Source: Methanomassiliicoccaceae archaeon (lineage in GTDB: Archaea > Thermoplasmatota > Thermoplasmata > Methanomassiliicoccales > Methanomethylophilaceae). From it: DNA of 5,092 bases. How positions within the stretch are numbered: the stretch's first letter is position 1; every line of letters begins with the position of its first letter. The notes beneath the pieces are model-generated. The model did no database searches. It saw only the letters and a program-made list of their open reading frames with translations, and had not been told where the DNA came from. Positions 1 through 5,092 of this stretch are shown one piece after another. Both the position numbers and the translations under genes were made by a program. The DNA lies in the NCBI GenBank assembly GCA_009780795.1, contig WQZJ01000086.1, forward strand, positions 1 to 5,092, given 5' to 3'.

Positions 1-123
1 ATCGGATACTTTGGGGAGATGGCGCCGCAGATAATAACCAATTTCGACGTGAATCATCCGGTGATCTTCTTAGAGATCGATGTTTCCGCCCTGTTCGACG
101 GGGTATCCGTAGGATTGTTCTAG
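1..123 (+). CDS. pheT: Phenylalanine--tRNA ligase beta subunit, C-terminal fragment (partial, 5' end outside window)
   Basis: Frame 1 is open from the window edge to a TAG at 121-123, giving 40 residues that begin IGYFGEMAPQIITNF and continue with a segment rich in NHPVIFLEIDV. This G-x-x-GE-x-x-P-x-x-x-x-x-F-x-x-x-xPV-x-x-x-E-(I/L)D pattern is characteristic of the C-terminal end of archaeal/eukaryotic-type PheRS beta subunits, where bacterial proteins continue into an anticodon-binding-like domain. With PheS the enzyme charges tRNA-Phe in the cytoplasm. Only the end is visible, so the catalytic and editing regions cannot be checked. The gene converges on the PPAT-NTPase gene, and the two stop codons overlap in a CTAG. 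The assignment rests on a short motif recalled from the family, so it is probable rather than certain. Confidence 0.75.
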   Translation: MGYFGEMAPQIITNFDVNHPVIFLEIDVSALFDGVSVGLF

Positions 124-1064
124 GGCTCGTCCCAAAGCCTCGGCACCATCGCTGCCGTGACGCTTTGCTCTGTGAGCGACTTACGGTCAAGTTGTCCCTT
201 ACTGAGTATGCCTATCGCCCCTTCCTTCTGACCGCGGGACGAACCGCCGTACGCTTTCGCCATAGCGTCGCCCACGGTCATGCCCGCTCTGACAAGGTCG
301 GCCACCTTGTCGGGATATCTGAAACCGGAGCTCATGCCCACCGTTATCGTACCGTTCCGGTCTACGACGGCACAATGCTGCACATCGTACAGATGACCGT
401 ACATCTCGAAGACACCCGCCTCGATGCCCACTCCGAGCTTATGTTCACCGAGTGCGGCCCTGGCGCGGTTGACCGCACCGTCGTACGTCTCTGGACCGAA
501 CGGTTGGTCGGGCACACCGCTCTCGACGACCGCGGGAATAACACGAACGTTGCCGTATATGCGTTCCATGACCGTCCTGACGGCTTCCACCTTCACCTGG
601 TTCATGGATCCCACTGCCACGGACATGGCGTTCTTGTCGCCTGTCCTGGAGTATTCACCGGATAATATCTTGGTGGCGTGTATCTCGTTACCGCCTGCGC
701 TGACCATTTCTATGACGGAGATGAACATGGGCTCAAGTCCCTTCTCCGAACGTATCTTGTTTATCTTGAGGGCGGTTCCCTCGGTCTCCTTCGAAACGAC
801 CAGATATCCTTTCTCCATGGTGACGGCGTCGCCGTACTTGTCGGAAAGAGGGACGATATCGGCATGCTTCCGCATACTCTCCACGAAAAGGATCAAACCT
901 TTCATCCTGAGATAGTACGGATTTATCCTCTTTCTGCCCACTGACGCCATCTCATCGGTCGTAAGTCCGATGACCACATCGTCTGAAAGTTCGAACGCCC
1001 TTCTTATAAGGGCTTTATGACCGTCGTGTATCACGTTGAACGTACCGCCGATGACCGCTCTCAT
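120..1064 (-). CDS. Bifunctional phosphopantetheine adenylyltransferase / inosine-xanthosine triphosphatase-like fusion
   Basis: A 314-residue protein with two domains. Residues 1-145 look like archaeal PPAT (CoaD-type nucleotidyltransferase), which makes dephospho-CoA from ATP and 4'-phosphopantetheine. The GGTFNVIHDGH segment (6-16) holds the HxGH nucleotide-binding motif (13-16), VVSKETEGTALKINKIR (89-105) is the family's conserved central block, and IHATKILSGE (128-137) sits where the ISSTxIRxGE motif is expected. Residues 148-310 look like the YjjX/DUF84 non-canonical purine NTPase, which hydrolyses ITP and XTP: GSMNQVKVEA (152-161), SGVPDQPFGPETYDGA (182-197), GVGIEAGV (211-218) and QKEGAIGILSKG (279-290). 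Both domains appear complete. A fusion of this kind is known from Thermoplasmata. The ATG at 1064 begins four bases after the upstream zinc-ribbon gene's stop, and GTGAT just before it could pair with the 16S rRNA end. The HxGH motif argues for that start. Whether both activities are retained is inference. Confidence 0.9.
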   Translation of the reverse strand: MRAVIGGTFNVIHDGHKALIRRAFELSDDVVIGLTTDEMASVGRKRINPYYLRMKGLILFVESMRKHADIVPLSDKYGDAVTMEKGYLVVSKETEGTALKINKIRSEKGLEPMFISVIEMVSAGGNEIHATKILSGEYSRTGDKNAMSVAVGSMNQVKVEAVRTVMERIYGNVRVIPAVVESGVPDQPFGPETYDGAVNRARAALGEHKLGVGIEAGVFEMYGHLYDVQHCAVVDRNGTITVGMSSGFRYPDKVADLVRAGMTVGDAMAKAYGGSSRGQKEGAIGILSKGQLDRKSLTEQSVTAAMVPRLWDEP

Positions 1065-1068
1065 GGTA

Positions 1069-1260
1069 TCACATTATGAAAAATATCGCGAAGACCATCA
1101 TCGCAACGGCCAGTATCTCGATTATCCACAGTTGGCGCTTCTTCTTCTTGAGCTCCGCTCTCTTGCCGTCCTTGCATTTTTCGCTGCAGAACCTGTCATC
1201 TTCGGTGTGCGTCCTGCCGCACACGAAACAATGGCGGTGCTGCGGTATGGTCTCTGCCAT
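1069..1260 (-). CDS. Small zinc-ribbon protein with one C-terminal membrane helix (DUF2116-like)
   Basis: A 63-residue protein of unknown function. The N-terminal half has four cysteines, CFVCG (11 and 14) and FCSEKC (25 and 29), spaced like a treble-clef or ribbon Zn site, with nearby histidines at 8 and 10. A basic stretch (K33, R34 and K38-R42) follows, then a strongly hydrophobic helix at about 44-62 that runs to the C terminus. The layout matches the archaeal DUF2116 family of short Zn-ribbon membrane proteins. There is no N-terminal signal, so the likely topology is a tail-anchored protein with its zinc domain in the cytoplasm. It lies 70 bp after trmY and 4 bp before the PPAT-NTPase gene, so it is probably co-transcribed with at least the latter. 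The family is well conserved in archaea but no biochemical role is known to me. The start fits the usual short leader before the first Cys pair. Confidence 0.8.
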   Translation of the reverse strand: MAETIPQHRHCFVCGRTHTEDDRFCSEKCKDGKRAELKKKKRQLWIIEILAVAMMVFAIFFIM

Positions 1261-1330
1261 GATGCTCGTACTGTGATGACCCTAGATAATACTTACTCGC
1301 CTCAGATGTTCGCGGACCATGCGACACAGG

Positions 1331-1921
1331 TCAGTTCCTGTAGCGTCTGTCAGTTTCGTTGAGGATGAGGACCATACAATGGTCCGCGTGAAGGCTCACC
1401 GGACCGAGGCGGACCTTTGACGGGGAACATGCCATCACCGCGTTCTCCTCGTCCTGCGTGAGATCGCGATCATCACCGAGTATGAACGTCACATCCTCCG
1501 GTATATCAGCTGTGCGTGAATCCTCGCCGTCCTCTTTCAAGTAGACCATCCTCGTATCATTGAGATGATCCATCACATCGAAGAACGAACGCTTGGATAC
1601 GTACACACCGGGTGATGATCGAACTTCGGCGGTATCGATCTTTTTGAGCAATGCGTTCCTGATGAGGGATGCGGTGCTCCTCTCGTCCGGGTTCAGATAT
1701 CTTAGTTCGTTCCCTGCGAACCTTACCGTCTTGGGGGCGGCCTCGCCTCCCTGAAGGATAAGGAACAGCTCCACGTCCGTCCTTATGGAATGGCTCAGAA
1801 AAAAGGCGGAGTTGACACATCTCACCAGTACATCAAGCCTGCCGGCACCGCCTGCGATGTCGTCCAGTTTGAAATCACCGGATGCGGTGGCCCTGTGGCC
1901 GGCGACCACGAAACGTATCAT
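1331..1921 (-). CDS. trmY: tRNA (pseudouridine-54 N1)-methyltransferase TrmY
   Basis: A 196-residue SPOUT-class methyltransferase, the usual length for the family. TrmY uses S-adenosylmethionine to convert pseudouridine 54 in the T-loop of archaeal tRNAs to N1-methylpseudouridine, in place of the thymidine used by bacteria. Visible family blocks are FFLSHSIRTDVELFLIL (40-56), LRYLNPDERSTASLIRNAL (73-91), PGVYVSKRSFFDV (104-116), YLKEDGED (127-134), FILGDDRDLTQDEE (146-159) and the C-terminal knot segment LGPVSLHADHCMVLILNE (172-189), which shapes the SAM site and contains Cys182. The ATG overlaps the srp54 stop as ATGA, a typical translational-coupling arrangement, with a weak GGAG ten bases upstream inside srp54. 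It is therefore very probably expressed from the srp54 promoter. No motif appears broken. Confidence 0.95.
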   Translation of the reverse strand: MIRFVVAGHRATASGDFKLDDIAGGAGRLDVLVRCVNSAFFLSHSIRTDVELFLILQGGEAAPKTVRFAGNELRYLNPDERSTASLIRNALLKKIDTAEVRSSPGVYVSKRSFFDVMDHLNDTRMVYLKEDGEDSRTADIPEDVTFILGDDRDLTQDEENAVMACSPSKVRLGPVSLHADHCMVLILNETDRRYRN

Positions 1922-3258
1922 GCGCCGAGGTCTCCGCTGTTACCCATCTGCTTCATCATCTGTTTGCGCATCTTGCGGTTGCCCATGAACTCCTTCATTG
2001 TCTTCTTACTCTGCTCATATTGCTTTATGAGCTCACGGACGTCATGCGGTTCGACGCCGGCGCCGTAGGCGATCCTACCTATGCGCGTCCCTTTGATGAT
2101 ACGGGGATCTTCCATCTCCTCATCGGTCATCGAGTCCATTATGACACGATATCTCTTCAGTCGGGCCTGGGAATCCTCGTAATCGATCTTGTCCTCCATC
2201 TTGCTCATTCCAGGGATCATGTTCATGACCTTCTGGAGCGGGCCCATCTTTGTTACGGCCTCCATCTGCGTGTACATGTCCTTCAAAGTGAAGCGTCCCG
2301 ACATTATGTGCCGGGAGGCGCCTTCGACTTCCTTGTCGCCGGCGAACTCCTCTTTGGCTATGTTCGCGAGTGCGGACAGGTCACCCATGCCGAGCAAACG
2401 GGAAATGAACTTATTGGCGTTGAACGATTCGAAGTCACGTATATGTTCTCCGACACCGAGGAATACTATCCTGGCGTCGGTCTTCGCCACCGCGCTGAGT
2501 GCACCTCCTCCTTTGGCGGTGCCGTCCATCTTAGTGAGTATCACACCGGTGACGCCGACTGCCTTGTGGAATGCGTCGGCCTGCGGGCCCGCCTGCTGAC
2601 CTACTTGGGAGTCTAGGACAAGTAGACGCTCGTTCGGCTTCGCGATGGCGGCGACATCCTTCAGCTCCTGAATGAGGTCGCTTTCAAGGGCGTGGCGGCC
2701 CGATGTATCAATTATTATCACTTTCTTATCCCTGAAGTGCTCCAGGCCCCTTTTCACAACACCGGGGGCATCCTTCGCACCCGGTTCGCCGTAGACGTCC
2801 ACGCCCACCTTCTCGCCGAGCTGTTTCAGCTGATCATATGCGGCCGGTCTGTGGATATCGGCGGCGATCATGCCCACACGGAAACCTTTTTTCGAAAAGA
2901 GTAATGCAAGTTTGCCGCAGCTGGTCGTCTTTCCCTGTCCGTAGAGACCGACCATCATAATGGTCTGCGACTCCATCCTGAGTCCTTCGCCGTTATCGAG
3001 AAGGTTCACAAGTTCCTCGTAGATTATACTGACCACGTGCTCCTTAGGGCCTTTCCCTGCGGGAGGTTTCTCGTCCAATGCCCGTTCCTTGATCCTCTTC
3101 GTAAGTCCGAGGACCATCTGGACGTTGACGTCGGCCTGGAGCAGCGCCCTTTGAAGGTCCTTGACAACGTCCTCTATCAACTCTTCGTTGATGCTGTTCG
3201 CACCGGTAATTCTGCCGAGTACGTTCCTTAATGACTTGCCAAGCCCTTCCAAGACCAT
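1918..3258 (-). CDS. srp54: Signal recognition particle 54 kDa protein (SRP54, GTPase)
   Basis: A 446-residue cytoplasmic GTPase that binds SRP RNA and the signal or membrane segments of nascent chains, and docks with FtsY to deliver ribosomes to the Sec translocon. The N domain (about 1-95) carries ALLQADV (38-44). The G domain (about 96-295) has the P-loop GLYGQGKTT (104-112), ADIHRPAA (133-140), DTSGR (184-188), DSQVGQQA (216-223), TKMDG (242-246) and LGVGEHIRD (267-275). The M domain (about 315-446) contains MIPGM (347-351), the RNA-binding segment DSMTDEEMEDP through GRIAYGAG (375-401) and a Met/Lys-rich tail, which separates it from FtsY. Several motif residues differ from the commonest forms: DTSGR for DTAGR, TKMDG for TKLDG and IHRP for TYRP. 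No essential lysine, aspartate or glycine is lost. It heads the minus-strand gene group. The start is supported by the conserved N-domain beginning and the TATA box just upstream. Confidence 0.97.
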   Translation of the reverse strand: MVLEGLGKSLRNVLGRITGANSINEELIEDVVKDLQRALLQADVNVQMVLGLTKRIKERALDEKPPAGKGPKEHVVSIIYEELVNLLDNGEGLRMESQTIMMVGLYGQGKTTSCGKLALLFSKKGFRVGMIAADIHRPAAYDQLKQLGEKVGVDVYGEPGAKDAPGVVKRGLEHFRDKKVIIIDTSGRHALESDLIQELKDVAAIAKPNERLLVLDSQVGQQAGPQADAFHKAVGVTGVILTKMDGTAKGGGALSAVAKTDARIVFLGVGEHIRDFESFNANKFISRLLGMGDLSALANIAKEEFAGDKEVEGASRHIMSGRFTLKDMYTQMEAVTKMGPLQKVMNMIPGMSKMEDKIDYEDSQARLKRYRVIMDSMTDEEMEDPRIIKGTRIGRIAYGAGVEPHDVRELIKQYEQSKKTMKEFMGNRKMRKQMMKQMGNSGDLGA

Positions 3259-3279
3259 GCTAACGGGTACAGGATGCGC

Positions 3280-3289
3280 TTAATATAAA
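3280..3289 (-). promoter_or_regulatory. TATA box of the srp54 group
   Basis: On the minus strand the sequence reads CTTTATATTAAG, preceded by a purine-rich BRE-like ACAAAT. Its centre (about 3285) is some 26 bases from the A of the srp54 ATG at 3258, so the expected transcription start falls at or within a few bases of the start codon. No Shine-Dalgarno sequence is visible before the ATG (GTACCCGTTAGC), which agrees with a leaderless or nearly leaderless mRNA. Confidence 0.6.
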
Positions 3290-3306
3290 GATTTGTAATA
3301 GCGGAT

Positions 3307-3373
3307 ATTGGAATAGAGTCCAGCCAGTCAGAAGGGATGGGATGCACTCTACGGGACTGGACTTTTTTCCAAT
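3307..3373. repeat. 67-bp imperfect inverted repeat
   Basis: The arms are ATTGGAA (3307-3313) with TTCCAAT (3367-3373), and AGTCCAG (3317-3323) with CTGGACT (3357-3363). Each is a perfect 7-bp match, separated by a three-base internal mismatch zone (TAG against TTT) and enclosing a 33-base loop. A second possible pairing exists inside: CCAGTC (3324-3329) can pair with GACTGG (3355-3360), competing with the inner arm. The plus-strand RNA would gain a G-U pair in the internal loop; the minus-strand RNA would not. The plus strand has T6 at 3363-3368, but inside the stem rather than after it, so a standard terminator is not clear. Confidence 0.85.
3307..3373 (-). ncRNA. Candidate small structured RNA or structured leader upstream of srp54
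   Basis: A TATA-like box on the minus strand is centred about 25 bases before A3373, which is the first base of the outer stem and a purine suitable for initiation. A transcript starting there and ending with the closing arm would be about 67 nt, folding into two 7-bp helices with an internal loop and a 33-nt apical loop. I do not recognise an RNA family: there is no paired C/D box, no H/ACA arrangement and no tRNA fold. Alternatives are a 115-nt structured 5' leader of a second srp54 transcript, a 3'-end hairpin of the surface-protein mRNA, or a small mobile-element remnant. The promoter spacing is the main support. Confidence 0.3.
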
Positions 3374-3394
3374 GAACCACTATTAATTGAAAGG

Positions 3395-3402
3395 TATATA
3401 AA
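3395..3402 (-). promoter_or_regulatory. Second TATA-like box, downstream of the surface-protein stop
   Basis: The minus strand reads CCAAACTTTATATACC, sharing the CTTTATAT core with the srp54 box and having a BRE-like CCAAA before it. It lies 14 bases after the surface-protein stop codon, so it cannot serve that gene. Predicted initiation is at about 3373, the first base of the inverted repeat. It could drive a small RNA or a longer-leader srp54 transcript. Confidence 0.45.
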
Positions 3403-3416
3403 GTTTGGTCTGCGAC

Positions 3417-5092
3417 TCAACGCCCCTCCTGATCGTCGTCATCCGACCTCATGAAGATCAACGCTAACAGTGTTATCAGGAACAACGCAGCGAGCGAGAT
3501 CAGCATGGCCAGCTCCGCATTTTTCGGACCTTCGTTCAGTAGCGTGGGCACCTCGGAGAACTCCGCAGAGACGGTGATGTCAGAACTCACCTCGATGGTT
3601 GTCACAGAAGACGTGCCAGATACTCCGTTTGACCACTGTATGAACACATACCCATGGTCAGCCGCAGCGGTCAGCGTGACAACCGTTCCCGAGGGGAATG
3701 ATTCGTCCTCGGTCAGCTCCTTCTCGGCTCCGCCGCCGACCGACCAAAGTATCGCACCGCCGTGGAACATCCCCGGCGAGAGCGTGAACTCCGACACCTC
3801 TCCGATTATTGTCCAGATGATTATCAACTCGTCCCCGTCCCTTCCGGCGGGGTCCCATTTGTAATTCGCATCATCCTTCAGAGTTATCTGTGCCTCGTAG
3901 CTTCCGATCGTCGTTCCGGTGTTACCGCTCACGTCCATCGTCTCCCCATCGAAACCGTTGAGCGCCAGAGTTATCACGTTCCCGGTGTACGGGAACGAGG
4001 TCTGAGGCGCGACCGGTCTATCGACGGACATCGGTGTGACCGTTAGTCCTATGAGCATCGTCACGGGCTCGAAACCGCTGTCCGACGGAGTGTACGTTGC
4101 GTAATATCCGTCGTTACCGACCGTCGGTATCATTGCGCCGTCATCCCATGCCCATCCGTCAGGCAAAGATATCATCGATAGCGTCACCGAAGGGCCATAG
4201 GCCGTCGAACCCAGAATGGGCAGGATGTAGTCGGGATCGTCCGTTCCGGAGGATGCCGTTATCGTCCATTTGATGGTCGCTTCTCCTCCGTCGATCCATG
4301 CGTAATTCGTATCATCCTTCAGAGTTATCTCCGCGACGTACGTTCCGACAGATGTCTGTTCGTTACCGGATATCGTCATCGTATCCGTATCGAAACCGAC
4401 GATCGCCAGTGCTATCGCGTTCCCAGTGTACGGGAACGATGTCTGTGTCGCAACAGGTTTCTCCAAGAGCATCGGTGTGACCGTCAGCTCAAGGAGCATC
4501 GTCACAGGCTCGAAGCCGCTGTCGGCTGATGTGTACGTTGCGTAATATCCGTCGTTATCGACCGTCGGTATCGCTGCGCCGTCATCCCACGTCCATCTGT
4601 AGGGCAGAACGATATCGGACAAGGTCGCCGACAGATCGAATACCACTGGATCCGGAAGAGGTATCACGTAATCCGGATCGGACGTCCCGGGTGATGATGA
4701 GATCGTCCAATCGATGCCGGTCGGTCCCTTGTCCGTCCATGCGTAATTTTTCTCATCGGTCAACGTTACGTACGCAACGTAATCGCCGACGATGATGCCG
4801 GTGTTCCCGCTCACGTTCATCGTCTCCCCGTCGAAACCTTTGAGTGACAACGTTATCGTGCTTCCTGTGTATCCGAAGGACGTTTGTGGCGCGATCGGTT
4901 TTTCGAGAAGTATCGGTGTGACCGTCAACTCAAGGAGGACTGTCACCGGTTCGTAACCATCGTCTGATGGTGTATATGTTGCATAGTAACCGCTGTTGTT
5001 GACCGTTGGCCTTACTGAACCGTCGGTCCACTCCCATCCGCCGGGCAGTGTTATCACTGATAACGTCGCCGATGGGTCGTAGATCACAGGTG
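3417..5092 (-). CDS. Repeat-containing cell-surface protein with C-terminal membrane anchor (partial, start outside window)
   Basis: The frame is open through the right edge. The GTG at 5087 is just a valine inside a repeat, so the true start is upstream. Numbering from that codon, 556 residues are seen. Three repeats start at 3, 150 and 297, each built from two modules. The first runs Y/F-D-x-SATLS, LPxxWxWxDG, PTVxNxGYYATYT, EPVTxLLxLTVTP. The second is a YTG-to-WTI module with SGNxxxxxGxYxAxxTLxDxxNYxW (for example 239-264), resembling Ig-like modules of bacterial and archaeal surface proteins. Acidic Pro-rich linkers (DPDYVIPLPDP and similar) separate units. Residues about 431-512 resemble a divergent InlB-B repeat (GTVVTLTAAADHGYVFIQW). 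A hydrophobic helix (526-546) and an acidic tail ending DDDDQEGR follow. The expected topology is outside-facing with a membrane anchor. Adhesion or cell-envelope function is inference. It probably forms a separate unit from srp54, since promoter-like boxes follow its stop. Confidence 0.85.
   Translation of the reverse strand, partial: PVIYDPSATLSVITLPGGWEWTDGSVRPTVNNSGYYATYTPSDDGYEPVTVLLELTVTPILLEKPIAPQTSFGYTGSTITLSLKGFDGETMNVSGNTGIIVGDYVAYVTLTDEKNYAWTDKGPTGIDWTISSSPGTSDPDYVIPLPDPVVFDLSATLSDIVLPYRWTWDDGAAIPTVDNDGYYATYTSADSGFEPVTMLLELTVTPMLLEKPVATQTSFPYTGNAIALAIVGFDTDTMTISGNEQTSVGTYVAEITLKDDTNYAWIDGGEATIKWTITASSGTDDPDYILPILGSTAYGPSVTLSMISLPDGWAWDDGAMIPTVGNDGYYATYTPSDSGFEPVTMLIGLTVTPMSVDRPVAPQTSFPYTGNVITLALNGFDGETMDVSGNTGTTIGSYEAQITLKDDANYKWDPAGRDGDELIIIWTIIGEVSEFTLSPGMFHGGAILWSVGGGAEKELTEDESFPSGTVVTLTAAADHGYVFIQWSNGVSGTSSVTTIEVSSDITVSAEFSEVPTLLNEGPKNAELAMLISLAALFLITLLALIFMRSDDDDQEGR
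3807..5081 (-). repeat. Tandem 441-bp coding repeats (three units) in the surface-protein gene
   Basis: Units run about 4641-5081, 4200-4640 and 3807-4199, the last lacking the linker. The period is exactly 147 codons between the homologous Tyr/Phe residues. DNA similarity is clear: the stretch starting GCGTAATATCCGTCGTTA recurs at about 4099 and 4540, exactly 441 bases apart with few changes, and CATCGGTGTGACCGT recurs at about 4030 and 4471. Units 2 and 3 look closer to each other than to unit 1. The array may continue beyond the window edge. Confidence 0.9.

Noticed and set aside
165..944. Long plus-strand open frames opposite the PPAT-NTPase gene (165-665, 424-915, 678-944)
   Set aside because: They lie antisense to a gene with clear motifs in both domains and show no recognisable domain; they reflect codon bias of the true frame.
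1287..1296. AT-rich GTAAGTATTAT on the minus strand, about 30 bases before the zinc-ribbon gene, as a promoter
   Set aside because: The spacing would be suitable, but the sequence is a poor TATA match and the gene can be served by readthrough from trmY; not strong enough to list.
1882..2616. 244-codon plus-strand open frame opposite srp54
   Set aside because: Antisense to the strongly conserved SRP54 G and M domains, His/Leu/Val-rich without motifs, and without a convincing promoter.
3307..3373. tRNA, C/D box RNA or SRP RNA
   Set aside because: No cloverleaf or T-loop GTTC, no RUGAUGA/CUGA pair in correct arrangement, and far too short for the roughly 300-nt archaeal SRP RNA.
3357..3373. 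Plus-strand rho-independent-style terminator (T6 at 3363-3368)
   Set aside because: The T run lies inside the stem rather than after it, and no plus-strand gene ends here.
3337..3375. Twelve-codon plus-strand ORF inside the inverted repeat, with AAGG upstream
   Set aside because: Too short to support, and its end coincides with the structural repeat arm.
5085..5087. GTG as the start of the surface-protein gene
   Set aside because: It is a valine within the first visible repeat (the matching position in unit 2 is also Val), and the frame stays open to the window edge.
1..5092. CRISPR array, insertion sequence or defence system
   Set aside because: No short regularly spaced direct repeats with unique spacers, no transposase and no defence-type domains; the only tandem repeats are the in-frame 441-bp coding units.

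Overview
The window is archaeal chromosome. SRP54 of archaeal type, TrmY (an archaeal tRNA methyltransferase), an archaeal-type phosphopantetheine adenylyltransferase, a DUF2116-like zinc-ribbon membrane protein and TATA-box promoters of archaeal spacing all agree on this. The PPAT-NTPase fusion and the large repeat-built surface protein suggest the Thermoplasmata side of the Euryarchaeota, possibly a Methanomassiliicoccales/Methanomethylophilaceae-like methanogen. That placement is inference; no methanogenesis marker lies in the window.

Layout from left to right: (1) the last 40 codons of a plus-strand gene, most likely pheT, ending at 123. (2) Facing it on the minus strand, a tightly packed group read right to left: srp54 (3258 to 1918), trmY (1921 to 1331, ATGA overlap with srp54), a 63-residue zinc-ribbon/one-helix protein (1260 to 1069), and a two-domain CoaD-like PPAT plus YjjX-like NTPase (1064 to 120). 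The stop codons of pheT and the fusion gene share a CTAG palindrome. (3) A 158-bp intergenic stretch (3259-3416) holding a TATA box placed for near-leaderless transcription of srp54, a 67-bp imperfect inverted repeat, and a second TATA box about 25 nt upstream of the first base of that repeat, so a small minus-strand RNA is possible. (4) The 3' part of a minus-strand gene for a surface protein. It has three repeats with an exact 147-residue period, an InlB-B-like repeat, a C-terminal transmembrane helix and a short acidic tail, and its start lies beyond the window.

The minus-strand group is housekeeping: protein targeting (SRP54), tRNA T-loop modification (TrmY), coenzyme A synthesis and nucleotide-pool cleaning (fusion protein), plus one small membrane protein of unknown role. 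I see no new defence or mobile system. The least explained element is the inverted repeat with its own promoter-like box between the surface-protein gene and srp54.
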